Origin: Physcia stellaris
Lineage: Eukaryota; Ascomycota; Lecanoromycetes; Caliciales; Physciaceae
DNA: 64,000 bases
Direction of reading: 5' to 3'
Assembly: GCA_018902385.1 (NCBI GenBank)
Contig: JABSSW010000027.1
Location: 310,001-374,000, forward strand
The translations under genes were made by a program, and so were the position numbers. The stretch's first letter is position 1. Each line of letters begins with the position of its first letter. The notes below the pieces were generated by a model, which saw nothing but the letters and a program-made list of their open reading frames with translations, had not been told where the DNA came from and searched no databases. Shown piece after piece: positions 34,400 to 46,374 of this stretch.

Positions 34400-37136
34400 A
34401 TGGAGAAAGGGAACGACGATACAGTCCGATGGACTGCTGACCCTGATCCCAGTTTCCGCAGGCGGAGAAGGCGGCATTTGACATTTTGTACTCTTCTTGT
34501 GTTTATTGCATTATTTGCATTGCGTTGGCCATCTACACCAGTCAAATGGCTTGGTTTGGGGTGCTCGCGTTCATTATCAACGGGACCCTATCCAGAGTTA
34601 ACCTCGAATAGCCCAAGCCCGGACCGTATACTGGCTAGCTCGAAGTTTTCATGTATGTACGCAATGACTACAAGGAGGGCACTGTACTGATTAATCGCCA
34701 TAGTAAAGTCTCTGACATTCCAGCCTCTTCCGCTCGGCGCTATCGCGCCCTTGGGCTGGATGAAGGATCAAATGAGTCTCATGGCGAACGGTCTGGCTGG
34801 ACAGCAGAAGGACTTCTATCACTATGTGAATGACTCAAGCTGGCTTGGAGGCCATTCCGAGTACTCGAGGCTGAACGAGGGCTTTCCCTATTGGTTCAAC
34901 GGACTGGTTCCACTAGCCTACGGATCTGGCGACGAGCATTTAAAACGCCAAGTTCATGACGCTTTGGATTATGTTCTTGACCATCAGCAAGCTGATGGAT
35001 GGCTGGGCCCTGAGCGGACCAATGCAACCCGCGATCTTTGGGCACGGTTTCCCCTATTTCTTGGTTTGATTCAGTTTCTGGAGGCAGAGCCTACTCAAAC
35101 TCCAAGGCTTCTTCCGTCAATGTATCAATTTATTCATCTCATGCATTCTATGTTGGTTCGTGACGTTGGTTTTCTTGAGTATTGGGGCAAGGTCAGGTAT
35201 CAGGACATGATTGTCTCACTTCAGTGGTTGCATGAGCATACACCTGCAAATAACACGCAACTTTTGTTCGATACTATGATTCTTCTACGACAGCGTGGAC
35301 GTGACTGGGCAAACTACTACGATAATAGAACTTACATGTTTGACGATCTTGATACGCTACAGCGTGCTATCACGATCGGCTCCTATTCGTATCCCTGGGT
35401 TCACGGAGTCAATGTTGGGCAGTGTAGGTTGATATCCTCGACTATGGTTCGTTGATTCTATCGGATAGCTGACAATGAGCGAAGCCCTCAAGGCAGGGGC
35501 AGTGATATAGTACGGCAAGCCAATACAGCATGCTGATGCACTATAGATGCTGAATATGTTATAGTAGGTACACACATAACGAGACCGACCTTAAGAGTGC
35601 CCGCGATGCTGTCAAGTGGACGTTTACTTATCACGGCGATGTTGGAGGAAGTATTATTGGTGACGAAAGAGAGACTGGGCTTTCCCCATATCGAGGGTAA
35701 GGCTTACCCTTCTGTGTCGGAAGTTTGCAGCTGCTTGCTAAATCATATCTAGATCTGAGCTTTGCGCTGCAGTTGAGGTCTGTGACTCCTTATCTATAAT
35801 GGACGTAAACGTTATGCTGATCCGCCTGCAGACTATGTATTCACTTTCCTATCTATATCAAGCACTAGGCGACAATGAGTATGCTGACCGCTGTGAATTG
35901 GCGGCTTTTAACGCCTTACCTGTGATGACAACGAGCAATCAATGGGCTCGCCAATATGTTGTTCTGGCCAATCAGCCATTCAGCTATCATCTGAATGGAG
36001 CTACCCCCTTTTTCAATGTCGGTCAAGACGGCATTGTTTATGGACTAGGTACGTGTAATCGTTCAAGCTGTAGTGTCCAACATCTCGTCCTCCGCCGAGT
36101 TTTCCAGACTTGAAGCAGTGGATTGTGTGAGCGAAGAAATCACAACTTCTGAACCACATCCAAACTCGCGTACAGGAATGCTAACATGACAACAGAAACC
36201 CATTACCCATGCTGCACAGTCAACCTACCTCAAGGCTACCCTAAATTCCTCTCCGCCTCATTCGTCCGCGCCGGCTCTAACGGCCTCGCCCACGCGCTCC
36301 TGATGCCCGCCCGCGTCTCCACAACCCTCCCATCCTCCACCACCGTAAACATAACCTGCATCACAGGCTATCCTTTCAACAATACCCTCCACTACACCAT
36401 CTTCGCCTCCGCCCCCTTCAACTTTCACATCCGCCTTCCCGCCTGGTCTTCCCCTCTCAGCACCACGGTGACCCTAAACTCCATCCACCAATCTCTCGCC
36501 CCAGACCGTCACACAGGCATGCTCTCCCTCGGCATCCCCGCCGGTATAAACAGCATAATCTATACTCTCTCCCCAAACCTTCGCATCGTTCACCGCGCCA
36601 ACGACACAGTAGCGATCTACCACGGCGCGCTACTCTACGCTCTCGACGTCGGGGAGTCCCGCAGCACCATGGCAGCCGAGCGATTCGTCGCGCAGGGTTA
36701 CGTGCGAGATGGGTTGGCACCGTATACCGACCCCGGACTTGGGACGAAGGATATGCTGCCCGAGCCGCCGGTGCAGGCGCAGCAGTTAAAATTGACGAAC
36801 ACGCGCCCGTGGAATATCGCTATCGATGTCTCTACTTTAGTATTTCACGCTTCTCCTGACGACGATAGTGGAGATGGATATAGGGGTAGGGAAGAGTATG
36901 AATTACCGAAAGAAGTCTGGAGCAGAGGCGGACCACCGTCCTTCATCACGGGGCGCGGATGTCAGATTGTATGGCCGCTTGACAAGGGTGTTCCGGCTGC
37001 GGTGCCGTTGGCCGATGAGCATAAGAATAGGGAGTGTTTGGGGTTGCCGGTGGATGTGGTGTTGAGGCCGTATGGAAGCTTGAAGATTCACATGGCCGAG
37101 TTGCCGGTTGTCGATTTGGGTAGGCAGGGATGGTGA
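34400..37136 (+). CDS. GH127/DUF1680-type glycosidase-like protein with a membrane anchor
   Basis: DUF1680/GH127 members include beta-L-arabinofuranosidases that cleave plant cell-wall glycans. Seven exons: 34400-34652, 34704-35423, 35485-35509, 35565-35696, 35753-35777, 35832-36048, 36196-37136; 770 residues, all phases closing, including two 25-nt exons. Family segments: PLPLGAIAPLGWMKDQM, WLGGHSEYSRLNEGFPYW, SYPWVHGVNVGQ, GERSELC-like YRGSELCAAVE, MYSLSYLYQALGD, and THYPCCTVNLPQGYPKF, whose adjacent Cys pair recalls the Cys nucleophile/zinc ligands of GH127. The N-terminus has no cleavable signal; instead residues about 20-25 are all Arg, followed by LTFCTLLVFIALFALRW, suggesting a type II signal anchor. 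The exact substrate is unknown. Confidence 0.88.
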
Positions 37137-37831
37137 TGAATGAGAGTGAATGAGAGAGGAATTTTGAATAAAAAAGGGGAGGAGAGATGAGAGAAAAAGG
37201 GTGGAGCTATCGTTTCTGATGACTAACGCACATTTTAGGACGAGCGGATGGGTAGACCGAACGGAGTAAGATCTGGCAGATTGTATGAGGATTGTGGTAT
37301 GCTGGATCACTCGCCCCGGACCAAAATTAAGCATCGCAAGAAAGTGGATGATGGGACCATGAATGACTGTGTACGGTATGAAAGGAACTTTGGAACTGAG
37401 TCACTCCCAAGTCGGGCTACCACCTGTTCGTCGTCATTTCGACGCTCAATCTTGTCCAGAGCAACTGTATGAGTTTACGGGGCCTTGTTTGGATATGGGC
37501 AATTTTGCCGAGTTTCTGAAGAGATGACGATTGGTTGAATGTTGTGGATGAATCTGTAATACTACTGTTGTATGACGTTTGATCACCGCTCAAAAAGTCG
37601 AAGTCGTCATCGACTAATCGTCTTCGTGCTTGTGCTTCTTGACATGGCAAGTGCATCGAACATGGTTCGTGGACGTGTTTTGCAGAAAGGGAATACATGA
37701 CCTATCAATTAAATATTGCATACAAGAAAAAAAAAGATAAACGTCTCACTCATACCGGCAGACACACACCTAGTAATACTTACAAAAAAACGTCCAATCA
37801 AAGGATGACACTTGCCCAAAATACCAACGCT
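37137..37831. other. Intergenic, convergent 3' ends
   Basis: 695 bp between stop codons of the glycosidase-like gene and the ceramide synthase gene. A-rich stretches (37725-37740 and 37784-37790) may mark polyadenylation regions. No supported gene. Confidence 0.5.
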
Positions 37832-39467
37832 TTATTTCTCCTTCTTCCCTTCAACAGCCTCTGCGAACGAAGGTTCATCCGGCCCTGTACCTTTCAACGC
37901 ATTCCCATTCGGCGCCTCGACTCGCTTTTGCGTTGCCTTGTGCCCATTCATACTGTTCTCCACACCTGTCACCGTTCCATCCTCCTTCCCTCCCTCAACC
38001 CTCTCCAAGCCCTCCATCTCCTCCTCATCATCACTTCTAACATCAGTGACCTGATCCTTCAGCACCACATTCGCCGCAACCCTCAGGATAAAATACAACC
38101 AAAACAGATTAAGCGATTGCAAGCTCGCCAACAGCCCGAAAGTGATGTACTGCGCGATCCAGCATTTATACTGCTGGGTCTCCCAATTGAGCTCGAAGGG
38201 GCCGATGGTGCGGAAAGTGGTGAGGACGGCGTAGAGGATTACGAGGTTCATGTAGTGGCGGAGGTAGACCCAGATGCCGATGAAGAAGGTGAAGTAGGGG
38301 AGGACGATGGGGGAGTCTATGTAATTGAGGGTTTTGGATGTCTAACCTCTGATCAGATTCCAGACTTTCATGAGGGGACAAAAACGGTGGGAAACGATTG
38401 CAGCGGTCAGGTGGAACAAAACGAATAGGGGGGACTTACAGCAAGGAAGAAATCGCTAATGTCATGCGTAATATACACCGCCAATCCCATATACGTAAAA
38501 TGGAATCGATAACTCAACCAGATTAACGCCAGCGTCACGATGTGATGTCCCACCAGTTCCTTGAAATCCTTCCTTGGCTTCTCCAGCTGCAGACACAGCA
38601 CTATGGCCTGTTGCGCCCAATAGCTCGCCTGAAGCAGGTAGTACGCTTTGAACGCGCCCTCGTGGCTCCGATGCGGGAAATCGGCAAACATCCCCTCTGT
38701 ATTAAAGTACCACACCGGTGTCCGCGACATAACGTAAAGTCCCAAAGGACCAAGAACTGCGAAATAGATGGCTGTATAGACCTGTTCCATGAAGCGATTC
38801 TGCTTTCCGCGCGATCGGATGCCGTAAGAAATTGCCATTGGCCGAATGAGGCGCTGCATGAGGAATTCGCGCGTGAAGGACAGAACGATGATGTAGAAGG
38901 CCACGAAGGCAAAATCGCGAGGGCCTTTGCCATAGTATATTGAAGTATCGGAGCCGGTAACGGCATGGGGTGGAATATGGGGATGTGATGGAGGCAGGGG
39001 GTAAGAGAGGAAGATGGCAGAGTGGAGAGGATTCGAAGTCTTCGGGTTGACGGCGTAGGCGGAGAGAATGGCAAGGATGAGAACGAGAGGGTTGACCCAG
39101 GTATGGCGGAAGGAGAAGGCTTTCCAGCGCCGGAAGTACGAGCGAGCTCTCCTTCGCTTGGAATGCAGGCGGGGAACTTTGCTTTGGGAATTACGCTGGA
39201 TCGGGATCGTCAGTTCCGTGCTCTCGAATGTCTCTATGAGAATCTTACTGGTGACAGGGCCGGTGAGACTGGGAAGGTGGGCGTGGGATCCAGCGTGGAC
39301 AATGCTGAAGCGCCGGTATCCCCCCTCAACTCGGCACCGAGACTGCTGGATTTCCGGCGAGGTCGAGGCATTGTGTCTCTTTCTAGCACCCTAGATCTCG
39401 AGTTTTTGCCTGGGAACGAAGGGTGCTGGATTGTTGCTCCTGCAAAAGAATGCGAATGCGACGACAT
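37832..39467 (-). CDS. lag1: Ceramide synthase, Lag1/Lac1 family (TLC domain)
   Basis: Acyl-CoA-dependent ceramide synthase in the ER membrane. Three exons: 39467-39249, 39195-38440, 38341-37832; 494 residues, phases closing. About 75 disordered N-terminal residues (many Ser/Pro/Arg) are followed by a basic stretch and the first membrane segment (NPLVLILAILSAYAV). The TLC domain shows the Lag motif LVGHHIVTLALIWLSY with the two catalytic His, then ITHDISDFFLA (Asp-rich part) and LNYIDSPIVLPYF. The C-terminal ~85 residues are acidic, containing DDEEEMEGLE, and lie in the cytosol. Phosphorylation of acidic C-terminal tails by casein kinase 2 is known in the family; here it is only a possibility. 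Confidence 0.93.
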
Positions 39468-39879
39468 GGCTACCAGTAGATAGGAGCTGATTTTAATTCG
39501 AGGTGCTGAGTCTGACTCTGGCCAATCAGCGCGTGCGGCTTGTTGTGCTAGAAACCCTCGAATCTCAGCCCAAAGTACTTTAGTTTGTATGCCTGCCACT
39601 ACTAGCAAATGCCTTGTAAAGGGGTCTTTTGTAAAGCCTCCAGCTAGTTAATTTGTAAAGATGGGTTTGCAATATTCATCATCACTGTATCGTACGATGT
39701 CTGTCATCATCACAATGCGTCATAGCTCGGGCTTGTCTGTGACCGCATCGCACTTTCCGTTTTCCGCGAAGCACGTGCTCTCCCTAATACCATCATTCAA
39801 AGCTCATGTCGATGAGATCACGCTTCTATCAACCAGCGTGTAATGTACATACTCGCAACTACCCGCGAAGCTGTCACTC
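39468..39879. other. Intergenic
   Basis: 412 bp between the Vps38-type gene's stop and the ceramide synthase start, both on the minus strand. It must hold the ceramide synthase promoter. No other feature is seen. Confidence 0.5.
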
Positions 39880-41833
39880 TCATACCGGGTGAAGTCGCTG
39901 TACACCAACATCCCATTCCTCCAAGTCGCTCCGCTCGCGACTCAAACTTCGTTCTTCTTCCGCCTGCATTAACCCCCTGAGAGCACCTTTCTTGCGCCCA
40001 GGAGTGTCTCCCTTGCCTGCGGTGAGCACGCTCAGTAACATCTTGAGATTCCCAGCCGTGTGCCTCTGATCAACCAATTTGATCCCTTGTCGGCTCATCA
40101 ACCTCTCAATATCCGAGTTCAGCAGAAAAACACCGTACTCGAAGCGGAATGACACTGCCCCTTTCGAGTACAGAGGGAAAGTGCGAGCCTGTGGCGAGTG
40201 TAACGACGTGCTCACCGGGTCATGGATGGTCGACGTACTTCCTTGCGGGCTGGGCGGGTAGGGGAGAGGAGTACTCAGGTAGAAGGACAACAGATGCGTG
40301 AGGTGTGTAGCATAACCAAGAGCCGCAGCAAGGGAGAGGGGATCCGTGTTCGATGCCGTGAGAGCGGTCGCGTTTGGAAGGGGGATCCCGCATATCGTAA
40401 AGTTGAGCGGCTTGTTCGGCACTGCTTCGATAGGGTATATCTGGAGGAGATCTTCACTGATACGTCGAACTTGACCTTGGAGAGCGACTTTCGTCCTTCG
40501 GTGGACCGAAGCGCGGGAGGATAGATTTTCCCCCGCTGAGCTGAGGTCTGAAGATGCCCTCTCCTGTGCCAACCTACCTGAAGCGATGGCTTCTCGACGA
40601 GCTTGCAGGCTAGCTTCAAGATCCGCTCGACGTGACTGAGATGTACGAAGAGCTTTGCGTGCGGCGGAAAGGGAACGGTTGGTAGCAGCTAATGACTCTG
40701 ACGCGATCGATGCAGAAGACACAAGGGAACGCGGGCCCGTTTGTTCTTCCAGAATGGCGCTGATTTGCTTCGAGAGCTTCTCCCGAGTTGACAGTGCGTC
40801 TTGGATGCAATCATCCAGGTTGGAAAGTCGCATAAGGGCATCGAACGAGGAGGTTGGCTGAATCGACGAGGTAGTGGATCGAAAGGGTTTGGAAGGAGGC
40901 GCAAGAGACTCGTTCAGAGGGAGGTCGGTGAAGCTTGTGTATATGCCGTCTGAGAGATGGAATAGTATGCAATTTGGTGGAAGAGGATGACGGAAATTTT
41001 CCAGCTATAATATACACTGATCAATGTCTGCCATGAATTCAAATTATGTGCCTCGAATCTCTTCATACCGTCTTGCCAATAAATTGCAGCGATCGGAGGT
41101 GTACTTGCAATTCAATTAATAGTGAGAAAACTTCAGTGTTTCCAGTCCGTGCCCAATACTTAATTATCAGCTCGTCCCTGCGTGTAACCCAAGGGCCGTA
41201 GGTGTTCAGGTCGAAGAATCTGAAGGATGGATTCATAGCTCTTTCTACTGTTTCGCTAATATACACCGGCTTCTGAATGTCTGAGCAATGTAAGGAAAAC
41301 CATGTGTCCGCCAATCTCTCCGCCGCCACGTTCTCAAGCTTCTTCTGTCTTGCCTCAGGAAGGGCATTGGTCCAATTCAAGGTGCTGCGCCGTCTCAGCT
41401 TGTGAGCTACAGGTCTAGGATCCTTGGTCGGGGAGCCATTCAAGACAGGGCCTCCTGCATTTCTGTGAGTGCTGCCATTCAGAGAAGGCGGGGATTTGAG
41501 ATCGTTCGAGGAGCGCGAATGCTCCAGCCTATGGGCTTCGCGCCGGGCAAGTGCTTTGGTAGGTGTCCTGAGGGTATTTGGAAGAGAGGCATCATCAATG
41601 GTTTTGCCTTGGTTGCGAGAAGATTGAGGAGCAAGTGTCAAGTTGCGCAGCGAAATGCCTTGGAGATGCCGCAATTTCCTGTTCTATGATAGAAGCTTCT
41701 GTCTCAGCAAAAGTCTTCAATTAGCAAGGATCGTACTTACGGAAGGGAGCAGCCATGGCCTCTCCCTTGAAAGACCTTTGACATCAGGGAAGTCACTTGC
41801 GCTATAGTCGGTGCCTTTATTGTGCTCCGTCAT
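39880..41833 (-). CDS. vps38: Vps38/UVRAG-type PI3-kinase complex II subunit
   Basis: Subunit that directs the Vps34 lipid kinase with Vps15 and Vps30/Beclin to endosomes for vacuolar protein sorting. Three exons: 41833-41741, 41683-41069, 41004-39880; 610 residues, phases closing. The N-terminal third includes a C2-like segment (DTWFSLHCSDIQKPVYISE, then MNPSFRFFDL); the middle is a predicted coiled coil (about residues 290-400, rich in Ala, Arg, Glu and Leu); the C-terminal BARA2-like part reads YPIEAVPNKPLNFTICGIPLPN, ALGYATHLTHLLSFYL and FPLYSKGAVSFRFEYGVFLLNSDIE. Atg14 shares this layout, but the C2-like start and the ending favour UVRAG/Vps38. Confidence 0.85.
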
Positions 41834-42074
41834 CGCTTAATGTGTCAGTGCATCGTAAGGCGCCTGTTGGGTTTGATTCGAGTAGTAACATCGTCCGTAT
41901 TGGGAATTCCCGCAATCGATACTTTTACTTTGTAGTTGCGCAGAATTGGCTGGTTGTGCGGGAGCAACACACGATTGGCGGCGGCGGAGAAATTTGCCCA
42001 AACCCCCCTCCACTTTCCTAGAATCAAAGACTTACTACCCTCTTATCTTCAGCTCTCGAGGCACCTATGAGTCG
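41834..42074. promoter_or_regulatory. Divergent promoter region VPS38-type / mL67
   Basis: 241 bp between start codons. It contains three ATTGG (inverted CCAAT) motifs at about 41899, 41945 and 41972 and a GC-rich GGCGGCGGCGG tract near 41977. Short enough that the two genes probably share it. Confidence 0.5.
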
Positions 42075-42983
42075 ATGAAGCTAAGCACAACCCTTCGCTC
42101 CTATCTGCTAAAGGATGGCCTCACACCAACAACTCGCTCTGGATGGTTGCGAAGCCAGCAGGCGGTGGAAGCTGTAGACCCGGTCTTTGGCGAACACGGA
42201 CATCATATTTTCATCTACAACAACATACGCACAAACCAAATTATATATTCCTTCACTCGAACTCTCAATGTAAGAAATCTAGAGAATCGAAACACGAGCT
42301 CTAGCTGACATCCCCAGAATCATGACGCTATGAAACAGCTTCCCTATCTCGGCAAGAAGACTGTCCCCGCCGCCCTTCGTAAAGATCTATGGCTTCCTTT
42401 TGCTCTTGTGGAGTTCCCATCATCTCATCGAGGCCTTAATGCATTCCGTAAGCTACGCGAGTTCCGACGGCTTCACGAGACCGCCTATCCGCTCGATATT
42501 ATCACCCACAAGGAAGGCGAGAAAGACGGCTATCAGAAAAAAGGCTTTCTGATGAGCACCAAGGAAAGAGGCAGGGTGCTCATGGACCAGAAGGCTAACA
42601 GCGTCGCCGACCTTGCTGCTGTCTTGTTGCAAGATGAAGCTGGCCCATCAGAGGAATTAATCCGACACAAAAAGAATAGCAAACGGTTCTGGGATAAAGT
42701 CAACCGGCAGAAGGTCCGAGCAGGAAAGCCGCCAACCAAAAAGAACCCGGACTTATCTATAGGACCAGTCGTCGATGGGGTACGGGTAAGATGGGCGAAC
42801 ATAATGGATGCAAATTATGCGGAAGCATGGCCGCAGTCGGTGGTTCATCATACACTTGAGAGGAGTAGATACACTGCCGCTTTCCCAGCGTATGAGACGG
42901 TGGATCTCGAAGCAGATGAATTATATCATCCCGCAGAACCTCCAGAGCAGCAAGAGGAGACGCAAATGGCGAATCAGGCTTGA
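42075..42983 (+). CDS. Mitochondrial large-subunit ribosomal protein mL67 (Mhr1-type)
   Basis: mL67 is a fungal-specific protein of the mitoribosome large subunit; in yeast the same protein (Mhr1) also takes part in mtDNA recombination. Two exons: 42075-42269 and 42318-42983; 286 residues, phase 0. Diagnostic stretches: HHIFIYNNIRTNQIIYSFTR, QLPYLGKKTVPAALRKDLW, AFRKLREFRRLHETAYP and VRVRWANIMDANYAEAWP. The N-terminus is basic and lacks acidic residues for the first ten positions, as in a mitochondrial presequence. Divergent with the VPS38-type gene; upstream in-frame sequence without conservation was not used. Confidence 0.92.
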
Positions 42984-43130
42984 TTCGTTCATTGCAACCT
43001 ATCACAATGTACCGTAGGTAAAAATAGCATATTACGGGCATTGTAAAATAAGCAAACTGTTGATATCAAATGATCTTAATTGGGGATCATGGTCAGACAT
43101 AATGTTGCAGACTAGATGTGATCGGTCTGC

Positions 43131-45882
43131 CTATATCATAATACGCTCAAAGCTGTACTTTGGCACCATCCTGCTTTTTAACCTCCCAATATCTCTAGCG
43201 CTCCGCCTGATCAACTCGCCACCAGCCCCAATTTTGTATTTACTGATGTCTTGATGGACTTTAAGTCCTAAGGGCAATGTATTATCTCCACCTTCACCTA
43301 CTGAAACAATGGTAGGCTTGCTCCGGTCATTCTTCACATCACGCTGCCTGTAAGCATCCGGATATCTGTTTTTGAAGCTCTTGCCGCATAATAGCATCTC
43401 ACCAAGCATACCTCTTAGATACGTGGCTTCTTCAATGCCCTCTAGCGCGGCCGATATTTCTGCTTTCATATAAGCTATTGTTTCAGCGGTTTCGATTAGG
43501 TCGTCTGTCAAAGAGCTACCCATGATCCATCCGCCGGTACCGATGCTGTCTATTGCGCAGCTGAGAAGGTGTGCAATGACAGATATTGGAGAATCTTCTT
43601 GGTACTCTTGAGCTTGGGGTTCCTCTCCATATGGGGTCAACCATCCATTTCGCGCTAAGTTAATCCTGAGCATATCAATCAGAGTACGTATCTCGGATCT
43701 TGACAAAATGCTTCGCAAGGCATTGGTCACTTCAGAAACAGGGCAATGGTAAAGTCTTTTCAGGGATACCCTCAGAATTCGCCCGATCGGATTTTCAGCA
43801 TCACCTTGCATCTTTGATGAGTCCGTGTGATCCTTTGAGTTTGGATCATGGGTAGCTTTCTCGTGAACATTCTCATCGCTGTTGTATTCGCCATAGGTGA
43901 GAAGTTTCATGCCGTTGGACAGGCCCGACTGGCCATCCTTCAGAATCGCGTACCGTAAGACGTGAACAGTTTGAGTAGCTGGAAAGGGAGCCGGACCATT
44001 AAGGTAATCCAGCAAGGTCTGTAGGGATTTGTCCCAATGAGCTAGAGCTTGAACAACGGAGCCAGGCTTAATATGGTCGCTGCTAATCATTGACCCTTCA
44101 TGCTTTAGAGCAATTTCCACATGATAGTCCGAGAGGCGACCCTGATTGAATAGTAGCGGAGGAATTGAATGAACAGATTTCGCTACTATTAATCTTTTCG
44201 AGGTACCATCAGCCTCAACAATTACATCGGCCCCATTATTTTCGATGTTAAAGATTCTACTTATCAAATAGTTGACTTTTCGGGGGTTGTGCTTTGCTCG
44301 AGCGGTGCTGCTCGGAGCGGTCGCCTTGTCAGCCTGAATATATGATACAACATCAGAGTATAAGAGACGTTCGAGCTCCAGAGTTTTTCCATCCGCAAGA
44401 TACTTGTCAAACTCGCTCTTTTGTTTCCTCCATACATCATCTATATCGTCGTAAACACAGGAGAGTCCGTCGTAGCTTGAGCTTTTGGTGGGTTTCATCG
44501 AGTTGAATTTGCGCTTCGATGCTGGTAGACCACGACCAATTGAATCGATGAGGAGGCCATCACATTTCCTTTTGCGGGACGCACTACTCCGACTTGGAGG
44601 TGTAGCAAGCTGAAAGGCTTTCAGCTCTCGACCATGGAGAGCAACGACAATGTTCCGAGAGGCAACATAAGATAGTAGGACTAATGTCGGTGATTGAGTG
44701 CCATAAGTCGCAACGTCTTTCATTGGTTCTACTGACTGCCGTGATTTCTTATGCTTGGGCAGGGTCAATTGGCCTTGGCAAGTGATATATCGCATATCTA
44801 GTATTGAAAAACTGTTGTTGTTGCTTGTCGCAATCAAGGAAGGTGAAATTCGTATGCATGAAGATGTAGTACCGTTACCTAGAGGTGTGGTCTGGCCTGC
44901 TCTAGGTATACCTCCGGATAGATCATGAGTGAAAAGATCGCTTGGCGTATTTTGGTATAGGATCCCACTTGCGACATGAAAGTAGGTCTGTAAGACTCCT
45001 TTGTCTTGTCCAATCGAACTTGAGATGGGAACTGACAAGATCTCCGGAAGTGTTCTATACTCCTTTGATCTTGGGATATGATGATCTGACGACTCGAGAT
45101 TCAGCAATTTTAAGGTCAAAGTATGATTCTTCCCTGACTGTATAAGGACTAATAGGAGTCTGTGGGTTTCCAGGTTTCTTGAACCTCCTAAAGACTCGAT
45201 TATATCTTCCCTCCCCTTCAGCAGGGCTGTTTGCGCTTCACTGGCCGAAATAATGCGTGCGTGCTTGACCCACATGTCGCCCTGAGCATGGTCATCCGAG
45301 ACTGCTCTTGCAGACCATATCTCATGATCTAACTCTTTCGTATAGCAGCTGATCTCTCCATCTTCGTGTACTGCCAGCAGCTGTACGTTGACATCGACCT
45401 GTGCATCTTTATCTCTTGGGAGAGTATCCAAATAGACAATGGGCTTAGTCGACTGCCTCACTTCGAAGTTTGAGCACAGAACATCATAATCCCGATCTCC
45501 ATTTTGCTGGAAAAGCTGCAGCATTGGCTTGTTGGCTTTTGTGCAGCAATATGTTAATCGTCGAGAATTTGTCGAGCCATCTCTCCGTAGCCTGACGGAG
45601 CATGGTGGACAAGAGAAGGTGGTTTGCGGAGAGACATTGTATGAAGTAACAAGTTTCGATGAGCGTACCTAATTTTCTGTTATGACTTTGATCCAGTGGA
45701 CAGCAGCTATGAGTATTTACATCGTAAAGGTTAACACAACTTTGGTCAATGGCGACAGCTAATTCGGAGCGTTTCCTTTTCTTGGAGCCGCTCACGGAGT
45801 ACACGTCTGCCGACTGAATGCGACTCTCACCAGGGAGCGGTCCTTCAGGCAGCTTTGCAATGGTGTAAGGCGCCTGTATCAT
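43131..45882 (-). CDS. utp8: Utp8, t-UTP subunit of the small-subunit processome
   Basis: Nucleolar WD-like protein of the t-UTP/UTP-A complex, needed for transcription and processing of pre-18S rRNA. Two exons: 45882-45721 and 45668-43131; 899 residues, phase 0. The opening IQAPYTIAKLPEG and ADVYSVSGSKKRKRSELAV, then the junction-restored SSKLVTSYNVSPQTTFSCPP, are characteristic. The N-terminal half is a divergent beta-propeller; the C-terminal half is helical with a basic segment SRKRKCDGLLIDSIGRG and NARNGWLTPYG-like region. It ends in GGELIRRSARDIGRLKSRMVP. Divergent with ELG1 across about 490 bp. Confidence 0.88.
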
Positions 45883-46374
45883 CTTGACTAAAGCTCATCA
45901 AAGCTCCTGGGGCTGCTAGTCCTTTTCATGAGAAATCATAGTAAGGTCAAGTACCCTATAAAGGCCTACATGCTCATACTGAGCCCAGCCAGACATAGAC
46001 AAGGGTGTCGAGATCTCCTTGCGAGCGTCAATGGCAGAACGTTTCTTTCAAGTTTGTGACCGTGGGACCTTTTTACAAAGTTGAAAAACTCTAGTGGGGA
46101 GCGGAATCTTCCGCTGCACACTAAAGTACCTTAATGATTTCACGAGTGCACTAAGACGCGTGACGCGGTTATGGCATCTAGGTACATAAGCAGTACGGAT
46201 GTACAATGGATACCTCAAGTCGTCGTGTCGTCGTCTTTCCGGCCAGGGTTCACTTCACTACTATCTGCTAATCTGTGCTGAAGTGAGGTGACGATGGAAC
46301 AGTGCTCTACTCATAGACTCTCGGACATTTACACTCAGCAGGTCAGGGTTCCTCAGCCCGATTGATCTTCTCGC
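45883..46374. promoter_or_regulatory. Divergent intergenic region UTP8 / ELG1
   Basis: 492 bp between start codons; it holds both promoters. A GTCGTCGTGTCGTCGTC short repeat lies near 46218-46234. No recognised factor site. Confidence 0.4.

Noticed and set aside
37697-38428. A 243-codon plus-strand open frame
   Set aside because: It is the antisense of the ceramide synthase C-terminal exon; its composition (His/Pro/Leu-rich) mirrors the coding strand.
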